Below are positions 1-9,619 of a DNA stretch of 64,000 bases, one piece after another. A program made the position numbers and the translations under genes. Under the pieces are notes generated by a model. That model searched no databases. It saw only the letters and a program-made list of their open reading frames with translations, and was not told where the DNA came from. This DNA is from Salinicola salarius (GTDB lineage Bacteria; Pseudomonadota; Gammaproteobacteria; Pseudomonadales; Halomonadaceae): positions 98,300 to 162,299 of the forward strand of contig NZ_PZJT01000005.1 in the NCBI RefSeq assembly GCF_003206135.1, in the 5' to 3' direction. Within the stretch, counting starts at the first letter, position 1. Each line of letters begins with the position of its first letter.

Positions 1-255
1 CAGCTGATCGCCATGAAAGGCAAGCCGATCCCGCTCAACATCGATGGCGCCACCGCCGTGATCTACGCCGAACTGGGCTTCCCCGCCCCGCTGGCACGCG
101 GCCTGTTTTGTCTTTCGCGCTCGGTGGGCATTCTCGCCCACGCCTGGGAACAGCAGTGCCAGGGCGGACGCAACAAAGGACCGATGCCCAAGGGCTGGCT
201 ATGGCCCTACGGCGGCCCGGCCAAGCGCCCGGTGCCGAAAAGGGGACGGCCCTGA
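1..255 (+). CDS. Citryl-CoA lyase / citrate synthase-like protein, C-terminal part
   Basis: The open frame enters from the left edge, so only about the last 84 residues are present. The visible tail (NIDGATAVIYAELGFP, then LARGLFCLSRSVGILAHAWE and a GP-rich end) resembles the C-terminal end of citrate synthase-superfamily citryl-CoA lyases, where the SRSVGILAHAWEQ helix is characteristic. Such enzymes cleave citryl-CoA-type thioesters in the cytoplasm. It lies 71 bp upstream of the TRAP transporter genes on the same strand, so it may head the same dicarboxylate or hydroxyacid operon. The family call rests on the tail alone; the N-terminal catalytic residues are outside the window. Confidence 0.65.
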   Translation, partial: QLIAMKGKPIPLNIDGATAVIYAELGFPAPLARGLFCLSRSVGILAHAWEQQCQGGRNKGPMPKGWLWPYGGPAKRPVPKRGRP

Positions 256-326
256 AATCGCACCATTTTTCTGCACAAGTTCGAAGCAGCACTCCGTGAC
301 CAGCATACAAAATCAGAGAGGCACTC

Positions 327-1331
327 ATGAACGCCAAGCTCACTCTACGTTCCTTTATGGCCGCTGCCGTTGCCGTCAGTCTGTCTACTGCGATTGCGCA
401 TGCGGACGATCTCGTCGTCAGCGCCACTTCGCAAACGTCCGACGATTACGCCCTGGCAGTCGCCTGGTCGAATACATTGGCCAAGCAGAGCGATGACAAC
501 CGCCTGACCGTCGTCGACAACGGCAGCGTCAATGGCCTGCGACAACTGGCGGCTGGCAGGCTGGACATCGCCGTCATCGGCGCCCCCCACTATCTGGACG
601 CCGTCAACAAACGTGGAAACTTCAGCGAAGATCCCGATCGGCTGACCGAGGCCTATGCCAACCTGAAGAGCCTGTTCGCCATCAGCACGAGCGCCGGCCA
701 GTATGTCGTGCGGGAGGATAGCGGTATTGAGTCCTTCGCCGATCTCGAGGGGCACAGCCTCGCCATCGGCCGCCCTGGCGGTAATGCCGGTCGTGTCAGC
801 AGCGCCTTCCTCGAAGCGTATGATCTGCGCCCCGGAGAAGATGTCGATACGCAGTACATCGACTACACCGACGCCTTCAATCAAATGTCGAATGGTCGTC
901 TGGACGGCACTTTCGTCTGGGGCGGACTGCCGCAAGCGGCCATCGACAATGCCTCCCGCACCATGAAACTGCGTTTCATCTCACCAGATGACGCCCATAT
1001 GGAGGCGTTTCGGGAACATATTACGGCGGGGGAGCATTATCGTCTGAAAGCGATTTCACAACAGGACATCACCGAGGCCTACGAAAATCGTGTCTCTTCG
1101 GGCGACACGAACAACTTCTGGAGCTTCCCCTACATGTTCGTCGTCAGCGGCGATATGGACGACGACACTGCCTACGATCTGACGAAAACGCTATGGGAAA
1201 ACCTGGACGCCATCAAGCAGACCAGCGCCGCCCTCAACTTGCTGCGACTTGACGAGGCGACGATGGGCCTGACTGCCGATCTGCATCCCGGCGCGGCACG
1301 TTATTTCCGAGAAATCGGATTGATCGAATAA
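327..1331 (+). CDS. TAXI family TRAP transporter solute-binding protein
   Basis: A 334-residue periplasmic binding protein. Residues 1-26 form a signal peptide ending AIAHA-DD. The body has the TAXI-family layout, with an early segment on repeated sampling of the ligand cleft (SVNGLRQLAAGRLDIAVIG) and GGNAGRVSSAFLEAYDL in the middle. It should capture an organic acid or amino acid and hand it to the TRAP membrane subunit encoded 18 bp downstream. A GAGAGGC ribosome site sits about 6 bp before the ATG. Because the downstream permease is frameshifted, this protein may be stranded without a partner. Substrate is unknown. Confidence 0.85.
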   Translation: MNAKLTLRSFMAAAVAVSLSTAIAHADDLVVSATSQTSDDYALAVAWSNTLAKQSDDNRLTVVDNGSVNGLRQLAAGRLDIAVIGAPHYLDAVNKRGNFSEDPDRLTEAYANLKSLFAISTSAGQYVVREDSGIESFADLEGHSLAIGRPGGNAGRVSSAFLEAYDLRPGEDVDTQYIDYTDAFNQMSNGRLDGTFVWGGLPQAAIDNASRTMKLRFISPDDAHMEAFREHITAGEHYRLKAISQQDITEAYENRVSSGDTNNFWSFPYMFVVSGDMDDDTAYDLTKTLWENLDAIKQTSAALNLLRLDEATMGLTADLHPGAARYFREIGLIE

Positions 1332-1349
1332 CGTTCACGGGAAAGCAAG

Positions 1350-3250
1350 ATGTCACAAATAACGTCATCCGCACCGGGGCGGCCTCTCGAGAAGTTCGGC
1401 CTGGCCGCGTGCGCCGGGCTCACGCTGTTCATCATCTGGACGACGCTCGGCGTACGCTATCCGGCCCAGATCATGTATGGCATCGCCTTGCTGTTGGGCT
1501 TGATCGCGACTTTCGCGCTGAAGCCTGGCCCGCTGGCCAAGCGTGCTCCCGTATTGGACCAAGGTCTCAGTGCCGTATTGATACTGCTGGCGCTTGCCAC
1601 CAGCGGATACTACCTCGTCGAGTACGATGCCATTGCCGCTTACCGCGAAGGGCTCCCCAACCAGTGGGACATGCTCTGCTATGGCGTCGGTACGCTTTTG
1701 GTACTGGAAGCGGCAAGGCGAGTCGAAGGCTGGACACTAGTCGCGATCACTGGTGGCGCCCTTGTCTATCTCGTGTGGGGACACTACCTGCCGGGGGCTA
1801 TCGGCCATCGCAAACTGTGGTTCGACCAGGTTCTCGAGGTCAGCTACAGCTATCAAGGTATCTATGGCATCGCCCTCGGCGCGGTAGTGGATGTCGTACT
1901 CATGTTCGTCATTCTCGGCGCGGCATTGCGCCATACCGGCGCCGGAGATTTCTTCAACTTCCTGGCGCTACGCCTCGCCAAGGGTCGGCGTTCCGGTGCC
2001 GCACAAGCAGCCATCATTGGGTCGGCGTTGTTCGGCTCGGTCAATGGTTCGGCACCGGCCAATGTCATGTCGACCGGGGTGCTGACCATTCCGATGATGA
2101 AGCGTGCCGGCTATCAGCCGCGGTTCGCGGGTGCAGTCGAGGCCGTCGCTTCCTGCTCGGGCCAGTTGATGCCGCCCATCAGGGCGTCGGTGCTTTCATA
2201 ATGGCTGAGGTCACGGGCATTCCCTACCCCACCATCGTGCTGGCGGCGGTCATTCCTGCATTTCTCTATCTGCTCGCGCTGTCGGCCGCCGTGGCCTTCG
2301 AGGCCGGCCGGCTGAACCTGGCTCCCGAAGACACCGGGAATGAACCGTTCGATACGCGACGGCGTTCCCAGGGCTTCGTGCTCGTTGCAGGCTTCGCGAC
2401 ATTGATCGGGCTGCTGCTGGCGGGCTACTCACCGACCTGGTGCGGTATGTCGGCTGCAGTCGTCGTGATGATCGTCGCCATGCTGCTGCCCGGTACGCGT
2501 CTGGACGTCCGAGGCTGGACTTCCGTCATCATCGATGGGGGCCGCGACGGGCTTGCCGTGCTTATCTCCTGCGCCGCCATCGGTATCGTCATCGGTGCCG
2601 TCAATGTCACCGGCCTCGGTGTCACGCTGAACCAGGCCATCGTCAGCCTTGGTGAAGGCAATCTACTGCTGGCGCTCATTCTGGCCGCTTTCTGCTCCAT
2701 TCTGCTGGGCATGGGACTACCGACGGCAGCCTCTTACCTCATGGTGATCTTCGTTGCCGGACCGGCGATCCTCGACCTAGGTGTCGACAAGCTCCAGACA
2801 CACCTCTTCGTGTTCTATTACGCCGTGCTCTCGGCGATCACTCCGCCGGTGGCGCTTGCGGTTTTCGCCGCCGCCGCCATTACCGGTGCTCCCACGCTCA
2901 GTATTGCCATGAGTGCCCTGCGTCTTTCCCTGGTCGCCTTCCTGCTGCCGTTTGCCTGGGTCTATCATCCCGAGATTAATCTGGAAGCCGTGAGCTGGGC
3001 GACGCTACCGGCACTGCTGGCAACGGTCCTCATGATGATACTAGCCACCATTGGCATCAGCGCTGCCAACGTGGGTCACTATCGGCGGTCATTGAATCCC
3101 GTTGAGCGTTTGATCATGGCGATGGCCGGTATCGTCGCCCTCACCCAAGGGCTACTGCTATCGGTAGTCGCATCGCTGGTCATCGTTGCCCTGATGCTCC
3201 ATGCCCGCGGCGGCTTTCATTCATTGTCCTCCAGGAAATCTGTTTCATGA
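1350..3250 (+). pseudogene. TRAP transporter fused permease (4TM/12TM), broken by a 1-base deletion
   Basis: Two overlapping frames together encode one TRAP fused permease of about 633 residues. The first frame (1350-2201) runs through MPPI and then reads off into a premature stop. The second frame continues with GAFIMAEVTGIPYPTIVLAA. The family's conserved signature here is MPPIMGxGAFIMAE. Adding one T after position 2181 (A-GG to ATG-GG) restores exactly that signature and joins both frames. The C-terminal half keeps the expected run of hydrophobic helices, for example GMGLPTAASYLMVIF. As written the transporter cannot be made as one protein unless the ribosome frameshifts; a sequencing or assembly error is an equally good explanation. 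The stop overlaps the next ATG (ATGA). Confidence 0.85.
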
Positions 3251-4179
3251 GCCTTTATCCGCCGCCCGAGACGCGATGGTGCGATGTCTACACATCCATT
3301 CCCGAGCACTTGAAGCGATACGATGCGCCATCCGAGTGGATCTCCGCCAACAAGCCGGGGCAATCGATTCCCAGTTTTCTGGAGGGACCTGTCTTCGACG
3401 ATGCCGGCAACCTGTTCGTCACCGATATCCCACACGGTCGTATATTCAGGATCGACGGACGAGGCGAGTGGAAAGTCGTCGCCGATTACGATGGCTGGCC
3501 TAATGGCATGCGTTTCGGCCCCGATGGCCAACTATGGATTGCTGACTACCGACACGGATTGATGACGCTCGCCCCTTCTGGTGGCGAACCACAACCCTTC
3601 CTCACCCACGTGGGTAGCGAGCGGTTCAAAGGTATCAATGATCTGTTCTTCGATAGCCGTGGCCAACTCTACTTCACCGACCAGGGTCAGACCGGCCTGC
3701 AGGATCCCTCGGGGCGCGTCTATCGCTACGAACCGGCAACACAGCGCCTGGAGCGCTTGATCGACAACGGTATTAGTCCCAATGGGCTCGTCACGGATCT
3801 GGAAGAGAAAGCCCTTTTCGTCGCTATGACCCGAGGCAATGGGGTGTGGCGAGTACCACTGAAAGACAAAGGTCCAGCCGGAAAGGTAGGAATGTTCGTT
3901 CAGCTCGCCGGCGGCGTGTCCGGTGCCGATGGCCTGGCGCTGGACGAGGCCGGCAACCTGTTCGTCTGTGATGCGGGCAACGGCTGCGTTTGGGTTTTCG
4001 ATCAGCACGGAGTTCCCCTCTGGCGACTCCGATCGCCGACAGCAGGCCGCACTCTGACCAATCTGGCCTTCGGCGGCCCGGACCGCAAACGTCTCTACAT
4101 GACCGAATCAGCGACGGGGTCCATTCTTACGATCGACATGGAAATCCCCGGGCGAGCGCTGACGTACTCGTCTTTTTAA
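3247..4179 (+). CDS. SMP-30/gluconolactonase/LRE family protein
   Basis: A 310-residue cytoplasmic beta-propeller with no signal peptide. Repeated blades carry the EGPVFDDAGNLFVTDIP, NGMRFGPDGQLWIADYR, INDLFFDSRGQLYFTD and DGLALDEAGNLFVCDAGNG patterns typical of SMP-30-like calcium-dependent lactonases. Family members hydrolyse sugar-acid lactones. It starts inside the stop of the TRAP permease (ATGA overlap), so it is translationally coupled to the transporter, which suggests that the imported acid or its lactone is the substrate. The 3' end overlaps the convergent cysI by 4 bp, leaving no room for a terminator. Confidence 0.85.
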   Translation: MSLYPPPETRWCDVYTSIPEHLKRYDAPSEWISANKPGQSIPSFLEGPVFDDAGNLFVTDIPHGRIFRIDGRGEWKVVADYDGWPNGMRFGPDGQLWIADYRHGLMTLAPSGGEPQPFLTHVGSERFKGINDLFFDSRGQLYFTDQGQTGLQDPSGRVYRYEPATQRLERLIDNGISPNGLVTDLEEKALFVAMTRGNGVWRVPLKDKGPAGKVGMFVQLAGGVSGADGLALDEAGNLFVCDAGNGCVWVFDQHGVPLWRLRSPTAGRTLTNLAFGGPDRKRLYMTESATGSILTIDMEIPGRALTYSSF

Positions 4180-5939
4180 ACCTCGTGGAACTCGCGCCCG
4201 GCCCTGGTCTCTGCAATGACTCCCGTGCGAATCACGAAGTCGCCGAAGGGCTCTCCAGGTTCACGCTCGGCGGCGTAGCGCTGGATCAGCGGTGTCAGCG
4301 CCTCGAGGATGGTCGCTTCATTGATGTTCTCGCGGTAGAGCTTGTTCAGCCGTTGGCCGCTGAAGCCGCCGCCGAGGTAGAGGTTGTAGTGCCCCGGCGC
4401 CTTGCCGACGAAGCCGATCTCGGCGAGATACGGTCGCGCGCAGCCGTTGGGGCAGCCGGTCATCCGCACGATGATGGCATCGTCGGCGAGCCCGGCTTCG
4501 CGCATCACGGCTTCGAGCTTGTCGATCAGCGATGGTAGGTAACGCTCGCTTTCCGCCATTGCCAGTCCGCAGGTCGGGAATGCCACGCAGGCCATGGCGT
4601 TGCGTCGTAGCGGCGAGGTCTCCGAGACTAGCCGATGACGATCCAGCAGTGCATTGATGGCTTCGCGGCGGGACTCGTCGACCTGGGTGATGATCACGTT
4701 CTGATTGGTGGTGAGCACAAGATCGCCGTCATGCTGCTCGGCGATCTCCCGCAGGCCGGTGCGCAGCTGCGGGCCATCCGGGAAGTCGGCGAGGCGCCCG
4801 TTCTGGACGAACAGGCCATAGTGCCAGCGGCCGTCGTCCCCTTGCACCCAGCCCAGCCGATCGCCGTTGCTTTCGAAGTGGTACTCGCGCGCCGGCGCCA
4901 GTGGTTCGCCCAGGTGCTGCTCCACATCCAACTTGAACGCGTCGAGTCCCATCTCCTCGACGGTATATTTCAATCGTGCCTGCTTGCGGTCGCGGCGATT
5001 GCCGTTATCGCGCTGCACCAGCATGATCGCTTCCGCCACGGCCGGCACCGCTTCCGGCGTGCAGTAGCCGATGGGATCGGAAAGCCGCGGGAAGGTCGTC
5101 GGCTCGCCATGGGTCATGCCCATGCCGCCGCCGATACAGACGGTAAAGCCGTGAAGCTCTCCGTCGACCACGTCGGCAATGAAGCCGACGTCGTGGGCGA
5201 ACAGATCGACATCGTTTTCCGGCGGGATCGCCAGCGCCACCTTGAACTTGCGCGGCAGGTAATGGCGGGTATAGAGCGGCTCCTTGGGATCGAGCGGCTG
5301 CGAATCGCCCTCTGCCGCCGTATCCGTGCGCTCCTCGGCGCCCCCGGCCACGCGCTCCTCGCCCAGAAAGATCTCGTGATAGGCCCGGGTGCGAGGCAAC
5401 AGGCGAGTGCTGATCTCGTGACTCAGCTCGTAGACCCGGCGGTGCACCGCCGAGCGGTGCGGGTTGGCGGTACAGATCACGTTGCGATTGACGTCGCCGC
5501 AGGCGGCGATGGTATCCACCATCGCCTGATGGATCGTCTGCAGGTGCGGACGCAGGTTCTCCTTGAGCACGCCGTGGTACTGGAACGTCTGGCGGGTCGT
5601 GATCCGCAGCGTGCCGTTGGCGTAGCGTGAAGCGACGTCGTCGAGGGTCCTCCACTGTGCGGGCGTCACCAGCCCGCCGGGCAGGCGCAACCGCACCATG
5701 AAGCTGTAGAGCGGTTCGAGCTTCTGATGCCGACGCTCGTCGCGCAGGTCGCGGTCGTCCTGCTGGTAGAAGCCGTGGAACTTGGTCAGTTGGGTATCGC
5801 TCTCGGCGACGGCGCCAGTGGCGCGATCCGCCATCCCTTCCTCGAGCGAGCCCCGCAGGTAATCGCTTTCCACCTTGAGTCGCTCGTTGGGATGCAGTTC
5901 GTCCCAGGATACGTCACGTAGTTTGGCGATGATGTCCAT
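4176..5939 (-). CDS. cysI: Sulfite reductase (NADPH) hemoprotein, beta subunit
   Basis: A 587-residue assimilatory sulfite reductase hemoprotein that reduces sulfite to sulfide for cysteine synthesis. The siroheme/[4Fe-4S] ligands are all present: C-x5-C in ACVAFPTC and C-x3-C in TGCPNGCARP, about residues 436-485. N-terminal substrate-binding segments (TTRQTFQYHG, TANPHRSAVHRR) and the C-terminal LGGGFSGQRLN segment also match CysI. AGGAGG lies about 6 bp before the ATG. The gene follows cysJ on the same strand but after an unusually wide 181-bp gap holding a strong hairpin. The CbiX-like gene at 28013 could contribute to the siroheme supply this enzyme needs. Confidence 0.96.
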   Translation of the reverse strand: MDIIAKLRDVSWDELHPNERLKVESDYLRGSLEEGMADRATGAVAESDTQLTKFHGFYQQDDRDLRDERRHQKLEPLYSFMVRLRLPGGLVTPAQWRTLDDVASRYANGTLRITTRQTFQYHGVLKENLRPHLQTIHQAMVDTIAACGDVNRNVICTANPHRSAVHRRVYELSHEISTRLLPRTRAYHEIFLGEERVAGGAEERTDTAAEGDSQPLDPKEPLYTRHYLPRKFKVALAIPPENDVDLFAHDVGFIADVVDGELHGFTVCIGGGMGMTHGEPTTFPRLSDPIGYCTPEAVPAVAEAIMLVQRDNGNRRDRKQARLKYTVEEMGLDAFKLDVEQHLGEPLAPAREYHFESNGDRLGWVQGDDGRWHYGLFVQNGRLADFPDGPQLRTGLREIAEQHDGDLVLTTNQNVIITQVDESRREAINALLDRHRLVSETSPLRRNAMACVAFPTCGLAMAESERYLPSLIDKLEAVMREAGLADDAIIVRMTGCPNGCARPYLAEIGFVGKAPGHYNLYLGGGFSGQRLNKLYRENINEATILEALTPLIQRYAAEREPGEPFGDFVIRTGVIAETRAGREFHEV

Positions 5940-6030
5940 GTCAGCCTCCTCTACTGGAGCTAGATGTCGTATCTATTTGATCGTCGTACCGCAATCGCAG
6001 AAAACTGATCGAACGAAGGCCAGACTAGGC

Positions 6031-6090
6031 AAAAATCGGCGCTCACACGGAGTTAACGTGGTCGTTAATGAGCATTGAGCGCCGATTTTT
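6031..6090 (-). terminator. Two-tier hairpin between cysJ and cysI
   Basis: A perfect 15-bp inverted repeat, 6031-6045 (AAAAATCGGCGCTCA) and 6076-6090, encloses a second perfect stem TTAACG-TGGT-CGTTAA at 6053-6068. The outer stem begins with A5 and ends with T5, so it reads as an intrinsic terminator on either strand. On the minus strand it lies between the cysJ stop and the cysI start, so it could end or attenuate cysJ transcripts before cysI. It could also stabilise the 3' end of a processed cysJ message. Confidence 0.7.
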
Positions 6091-6120
6091 AACGACGTAT
6101 GGGCAAGTGCAGGCAGTTTT

Positions 6121-7923
6121 CTAATAGATGTCGCGCTGATAACGCTTCTCCTGCTGCATCTGACGCAGATAATCATCGGCGCCGGCTTCGCCGTGCCCGC
6201 CCTGCTCGCGGATGACGTCGCGCAGTGCCTGATGCACGTCCGGCGCCATGAATTCGGCATCGCCACAGACGTAGACATACGCGCCCGCCTCCAGCCAGGC
6301 ATAGAGCGTTTCCGCCTGCTCGCGCAGCCGGTCCTGAACGTAGATCTTCTCGGGCTGATCGCGGGAGAAGGCGACATCGAGGCGCGTGAGCAGCCCGTGC
6401 TGGCGCCATTTGAGCCACTCCGCCTGATACAGGAAATCGCTGCGGAAATGACGGTCGCCGAAGAACAGCCAGTTGTCGCCGCTGGCGCCACGCTCCTCTC
6501 GCTCCTGCAGGAAGGCGCGAAACGGGGCGACGCCCGTGCCAGGGCCGATCATGATCAGCGGCGCGTCGTCATCGTCGGGCAGCTTGAACTGCTTGTTGCG
6601 GTCGATGTAGATCGGCACGCGGTCGCCGGGCTCGATTCGGTCCGCCAGGTAACTCGTGGTCACGCCGTTGCGGGAACGCCCGTGAGTCGCGTAGCGCACC
6701 ACGGCAACGGTGAGATGCACTTCGTCCGGAACCGCGGCCTGGCTCGAGGCGATGGAGTAGAGTCGCGGCGGCAACTTGCGCAGCGCCGCCGAAAACTGGG
6801 CAGCGTCGATCCCGTCGACCGGGAACTGTTCGATCACGTCGATGATATGGCGCCCCTGCAGCCAGTCGCGCAACTCGTCGCGGGCGTCTTCCCCCAGCAG
6901 CCGGCGCAGTTCCGGCGCTTGCGACCATTCCGCCCACTGCTGCAGGAACGGCCGCGTCAGCGTCGTCACCTCGAAGTCCGTCAGCAGCGCGTCGCGCAGC
7001 ACGCGCCCTTCCTCCAGCGGCGACTCGGCGTCGAACTTGAGCATCTCGATCAGCTCGTCGACGTGGGCGGGATCGTTCTGCGGCACCACGCCAACGGCAT
7101 CGCCCGGCAGGTATTCAAGCCCGGAGTCTTCCAGCGACAGCTCGAGATGCAGCGTCTGCTTGTCAGAACCGCGGCCGTTGAGCGGCTGGCTGGTCAGCAC
7201 CTCGGCCATGAACGGATGCTTCTTGGAGTAGCGCGGCTGGGCGCTCTGCGACACGTCGCCGCCAACGGCCTGGGCCGGTGGCGGCGTGGCGAGATCGCCG
7301 GCCAGCGACTCGAGCACCTGGTCGATCCAGGCCTCGGCCTTCTCTTCGTAGTCCACGTCGCAATCCGTCCGCTCGAGGATCGCCTCGCCCCCGAGTTCGG
7401 CAAGCCGGGCGTCGAACTCCTTGCCGGTCTGGCAAAAGTGCTCGTAGCTGGCGTCGCCCAGGCCCAGCACGGCGAAACGCAGCCCCGCCAGTTTCGGCGC
7501 CTTACGGCCCATCATCAGCTCGTGGAATTCGAGTGCCGGATCGGGCGGGTCGCCGTCCCCCTGGGTGCTGACGACAACCAGCAGCCGCTCGGTCGCCTTC
7601 AAGGTCTTCTTGCCAGCGTCCGCCATGCTCACCAGCGTGACGTCGAACCCCTGAGCGCGAGCGCGCTCGGCGGCCAGCTCGGCCACCCCTTCGGCATTGC
7701 CGGTCTGGCTGCCGTAGAGCACGGTCAACGCCGCGGAAGGCGTTGGCACCGCCTGCGCATCACCGCCCTGGGGCGCCCCTGCGGACTGGGCGTTGAGGCC
7801 GGCCAGATATCCGCTCAGCCACTGCCGCTGGGCGGCATCCAGATCCGCCAGCGCCTGCTGCACGCGCCTAGCCTGATCGGCACTCAAGGGACTATTGGTG
7901 TCGGTCAGCGAGTTGGGAGCCAT
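6121..7923 (-). CDS. cysJ: Sulfite reductase (NADPH) flavoprotein, alpha subunit
   Basis: A 600-residue diflavin reductase that passes electrons from NADPH through FAD and FMN to the CysI hemoprotein. Domains run in order: FMN-binding flavodoxin domain at about residues 65-210 (LYGSQTGNAEGVAELAAE, STQGDGDPPDP), connecting and FAD domain at about 230-445 (RLYSIASSQ, GVTTSYLADR), then the NADPH domain (GPGTGVAPFRAFLQERE, YVYVCGDAEFMA). It ends with the family's RDIY-type tail. A GAGAGG ribosome site precedes the ATG. It is first in the cysJI pair; regulation by a CysB-like activator would be expected, but I could not identify a box with confidence. Confidence 0.96.
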   Translation of the reverse strand: MAPNSLTDTNSPLSADQARRVQQALADLDAAQRQWLSGYLAGLNAQSAGAPQGGDAQAVPTPSAALTVLYGSQTGNAEGVAELAAERARAQGFDVTLVSMADAGKKTLKATERLLVVVSTQGDGDPPDPALEFHELMMGRKAPKLAGLRFAVLGLGDASYEHFCQTGKEFDARLAELGGEAILERTDCDVDYEEKAEAWIDQVLESLAGDLATPPPAQAVGGDVSQSAQPRYSKKHPFMAEVLTSQPLNGRGSDKQTLHLELSLEDSGLEYLPGDAVGVVPQNDPAHVDELIEMLKFDAESPLEEGRVLRDALLTDFEVTTLTRPFLQQWAEWSQAPELRRLLGEDARDELRDWLQGRHIIDVIEQFPVDGIDAAQFSAALRKLPPRLYSIASSQAAVPDEVHLTVAVVRYATHGRSRNGVTTSYLADRIEPGDRVPIYIDRNKQFKLPDDDDAPLIMIGPGTGVAPFRAFLQEREERGASGDNWLFFGDRHFRSDFLYQAEWLKWRQHGLLTRLDVAFSRDQPEKIYVQDRLREQAETLYAWLEAGAYVYVCGDAEFMAPDVHQALRDVIREQGGHGEAGADDYLRQMQQEKRYQRDIY

Positions 7924-8003
7924 CCATGACCTCTCGGCATATCCGGTAACCGATAAACCGGTAATTGAACGAAATGGCGCGAAACGCGCTCTCGAAATCG
8001 ATT

Positions 8004-8018
8004 GACTAAAGCCTAGTC
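8004..8018. promoter_or_regulatory. Small palindrome upstream of cysJ
   Basis: GACTA-AAGCC-TAGTC is a 5-bp perfect inverted repeat about 81-95 bp upstream of the cysJ start, in the 235-bp divergent gap shared with the GST gene. Its position would suit a regulator site for cysJ. Arms this short occur by chance, so this is only a candidate. Confidence 0.2.
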
Positions 8019-8158
8019 GGTTAATTGTTGAATGTTGGGGCAGGTGAAAGAATCAAAAAGTTCGATCGGCGCTGTCCTTATTCGATCGAGTACTCAGGGC
8101 TTTGCGTATCAAATCCGAAATCGCATACTCGAGCTTTCCCCCGACAGCGGAGGCAGCC

Positions 8159-8848
8159 ATGACCTATCGACTCTTCATCGCCAACAAGAACTACTCTTCC
8201 TGGTCGATGCGGCCCTGGGTGCTGCTGCGCGCGCTGGAAATCCTGTTCGAGGAGGTACTGACGCCGTTCGAAGGTGCCGGCCAGCAGCAGGCATTCACGC
8301 ACTTCTCGCCCACCGCCAAGGTCCCTTGCCTGCACGATGGCGATCAGGTGGTGTGGGATTCGCTGGCGATTCTGGAATACGCCGCCGAAGATCATCCGGC
8401 TGTCTGGCCTGCCGATCGTGCCGCCCGCAGTTGGGCACGCTGCGCCAGCGCCGAAATGCATTCCGGATTTGCCGCGCTGCGCGACGAGTGTTCGATGAAC
8501 TGCTCGCTGACCATCGATCTGGATACCCCGAGCGAGTCGCTAGAGAAGGACCTGATTCGACTCGACGCCCTGTGGCAGGAAGGGCTGGAGACTTTCGGCG
8601 GCCCCTGGCTCGCCGGCGACGCCTTCACCGCGGTGGATGCCATGTTCGCCCCGGTCGCGGTACGCCTGCGCGGCTACGGCATCGAACTCGGCATGGCCGC
8701 CATGGCCTACGCCGACCGTTTGCTCGCGCATCCGGCGGTCGCCGAATGGATCGAACAGGGCATCGCCGAGCCGTGGATCGACGAGCCTCACGAGGCCGAC
8801 TGCATTCGTGACCGGCGCGTGCTTGCCGATCGCCGTCAGCCAGCCTGA
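8159..8848 (+). CDS. Glutathione S-transferase family protein
   Basis: A 229-residue soluble GST. The N-terminal thioredoxin-like domain opens YRLFIANKNYSSWSMRPWVL, where the SSWS stretch supplies the glutathione-activating serine. The FSPTAKVPCLHDGDQVVWDS segment gives the cis-proline and the Asp-Ser glutathione contacts. An all-helical C-terminal domain follows from about residue 90. The frame opens further upstream, but GGAGG lies 5 bp before the ATG at 8159 and the protein starts directly with the fold there. It probably conjugates or reduces electrophiles. Its end overlaps the convergent ygjV-like gene by 13 bp. Confidence 0.88.
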   Translation: MTYRLFIANKNYSSWSMRPWVLLRALEILFEEVLTPFEGAGQQQAFTHFSPTAKVPCLHDGDQVVWDSLAILEYAAEDHPAVWPADRAARSWARCASAEMHSGFAALRDECSMNCSLTIDLDTPSESLEKDLIRLDALWQEGLETFGGPWLAGDAFTAVDAMFAPVAVRLRGYGIELGMAAMAYADRLLAHPAVAEWIEQGIAEPWIDEPHEADCIRDRRVLADRRQPA

Positions 8849-9360
8849 AGCCGCCGCTTCGACCGCTGTATTCGCCACATGGTGATCAGGTTGGTGCCCA
8901 GCGCCAGCAATTCGGCGATGGCGCCACCGATCGAGCCGATGATCAGCGCATTCGCGAGCCAGCATAACGCGGCACCCGCCAGCAGCGAGCGCATGGGCAG
9001 GCCGCGCAGCAGAAACATCGCCAGGGTGCCAAAGATGGCGGCGAGCAGCGGGAAAATGTCGTACCAGGAGTGCCAGGTCGCCACGGCGACCGCCACCGTT
9101 GCGATCAGCACCAGCCACATGATTCCCTGGCGACGCGGGAAGCGCCGTGCCAGCCAGATCCTGACGACCACCAGACCCGACATGCCGGCGGCGACTGCCT
9201 CGCCGAACAGCAGAAAATGCACGGCGAAGGCGACGTTGGCGAAGATGAGGTAAAGCAGCAGCCGGTCGTCCTGACGGCTGGCGAAAGCCGCGATGATGAA
9301 GCCGAGGGCGACGAACCCGCCCAGTTGGGCGGCGATCCAGATTGGGTTGTAGGCGTCCAT
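8836..9360 (-). CDS. YgjV family inner-membrane protein
   Basis: A 174-residue polytopic membrane protein with about five or six hydrophobic helices and a basic C-terminal tail (RSKRRLQAG). The opening IAAQLGGFVALGFIIAAFASRQDDRLL and the AFAVHFLLFGE segment match the YgjV family, whose function is not established. A GGGAG ribosome site lies 5 bp before the ATG. It is transcribed convergently with the GST gene and is otherwise alone, with a 306-bp gap on its upstream side. Confidence 0.75.
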   Translation of the reverse strand: MDAYNPIWIAAQLGGFVALGFIIAAFASRQDDRLLLYLIFANVAFAVHFLLFGEAVAAGMSGLVVVRIWLARRFPRRQGIMWLVLIATVAVAVATWHSWYDIFPLLAAIFGTLAMFLLRGLPMRSLLAGAALCWLANALIIGSIGGAIAELLALGTNLITMWRIQRSKRRLQAG

Positions 9361-9619
9361 GCGGCTCCCAATGTCTGAGCAGGATTGGCTTGAAAGCCCT
9401 CAGCCTAGACGGTTCGGACCATGAGCGATGCATTTGCCGGAATTTCAAAACCGCTATCGCCATGAGCCCAATGTCGTAAAAGCAACCGCTAAGCCCACTC
9501 GGCGCCAAAACGGACGCTTGCGAACGTCGAGATCAAGCTCGAGCGGCCGATGACGCTGTGCCGGGCGCCAGAACACACCAGTGGCGAAAATCGGGAGTGA
9601 TGTAGTCACATCGAAGGTT

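Noticed and set aside
4635..5630. A 331-residue open frame opposite cysI
   Set aside because: Antisense shadow of cysI with no recognisable domain.
6193..7929. A 578-residue open frame opposite cysJ
   Set aside because: It lies fully antisense to a certain gene and is explained by high GC with codon bias; no family features.
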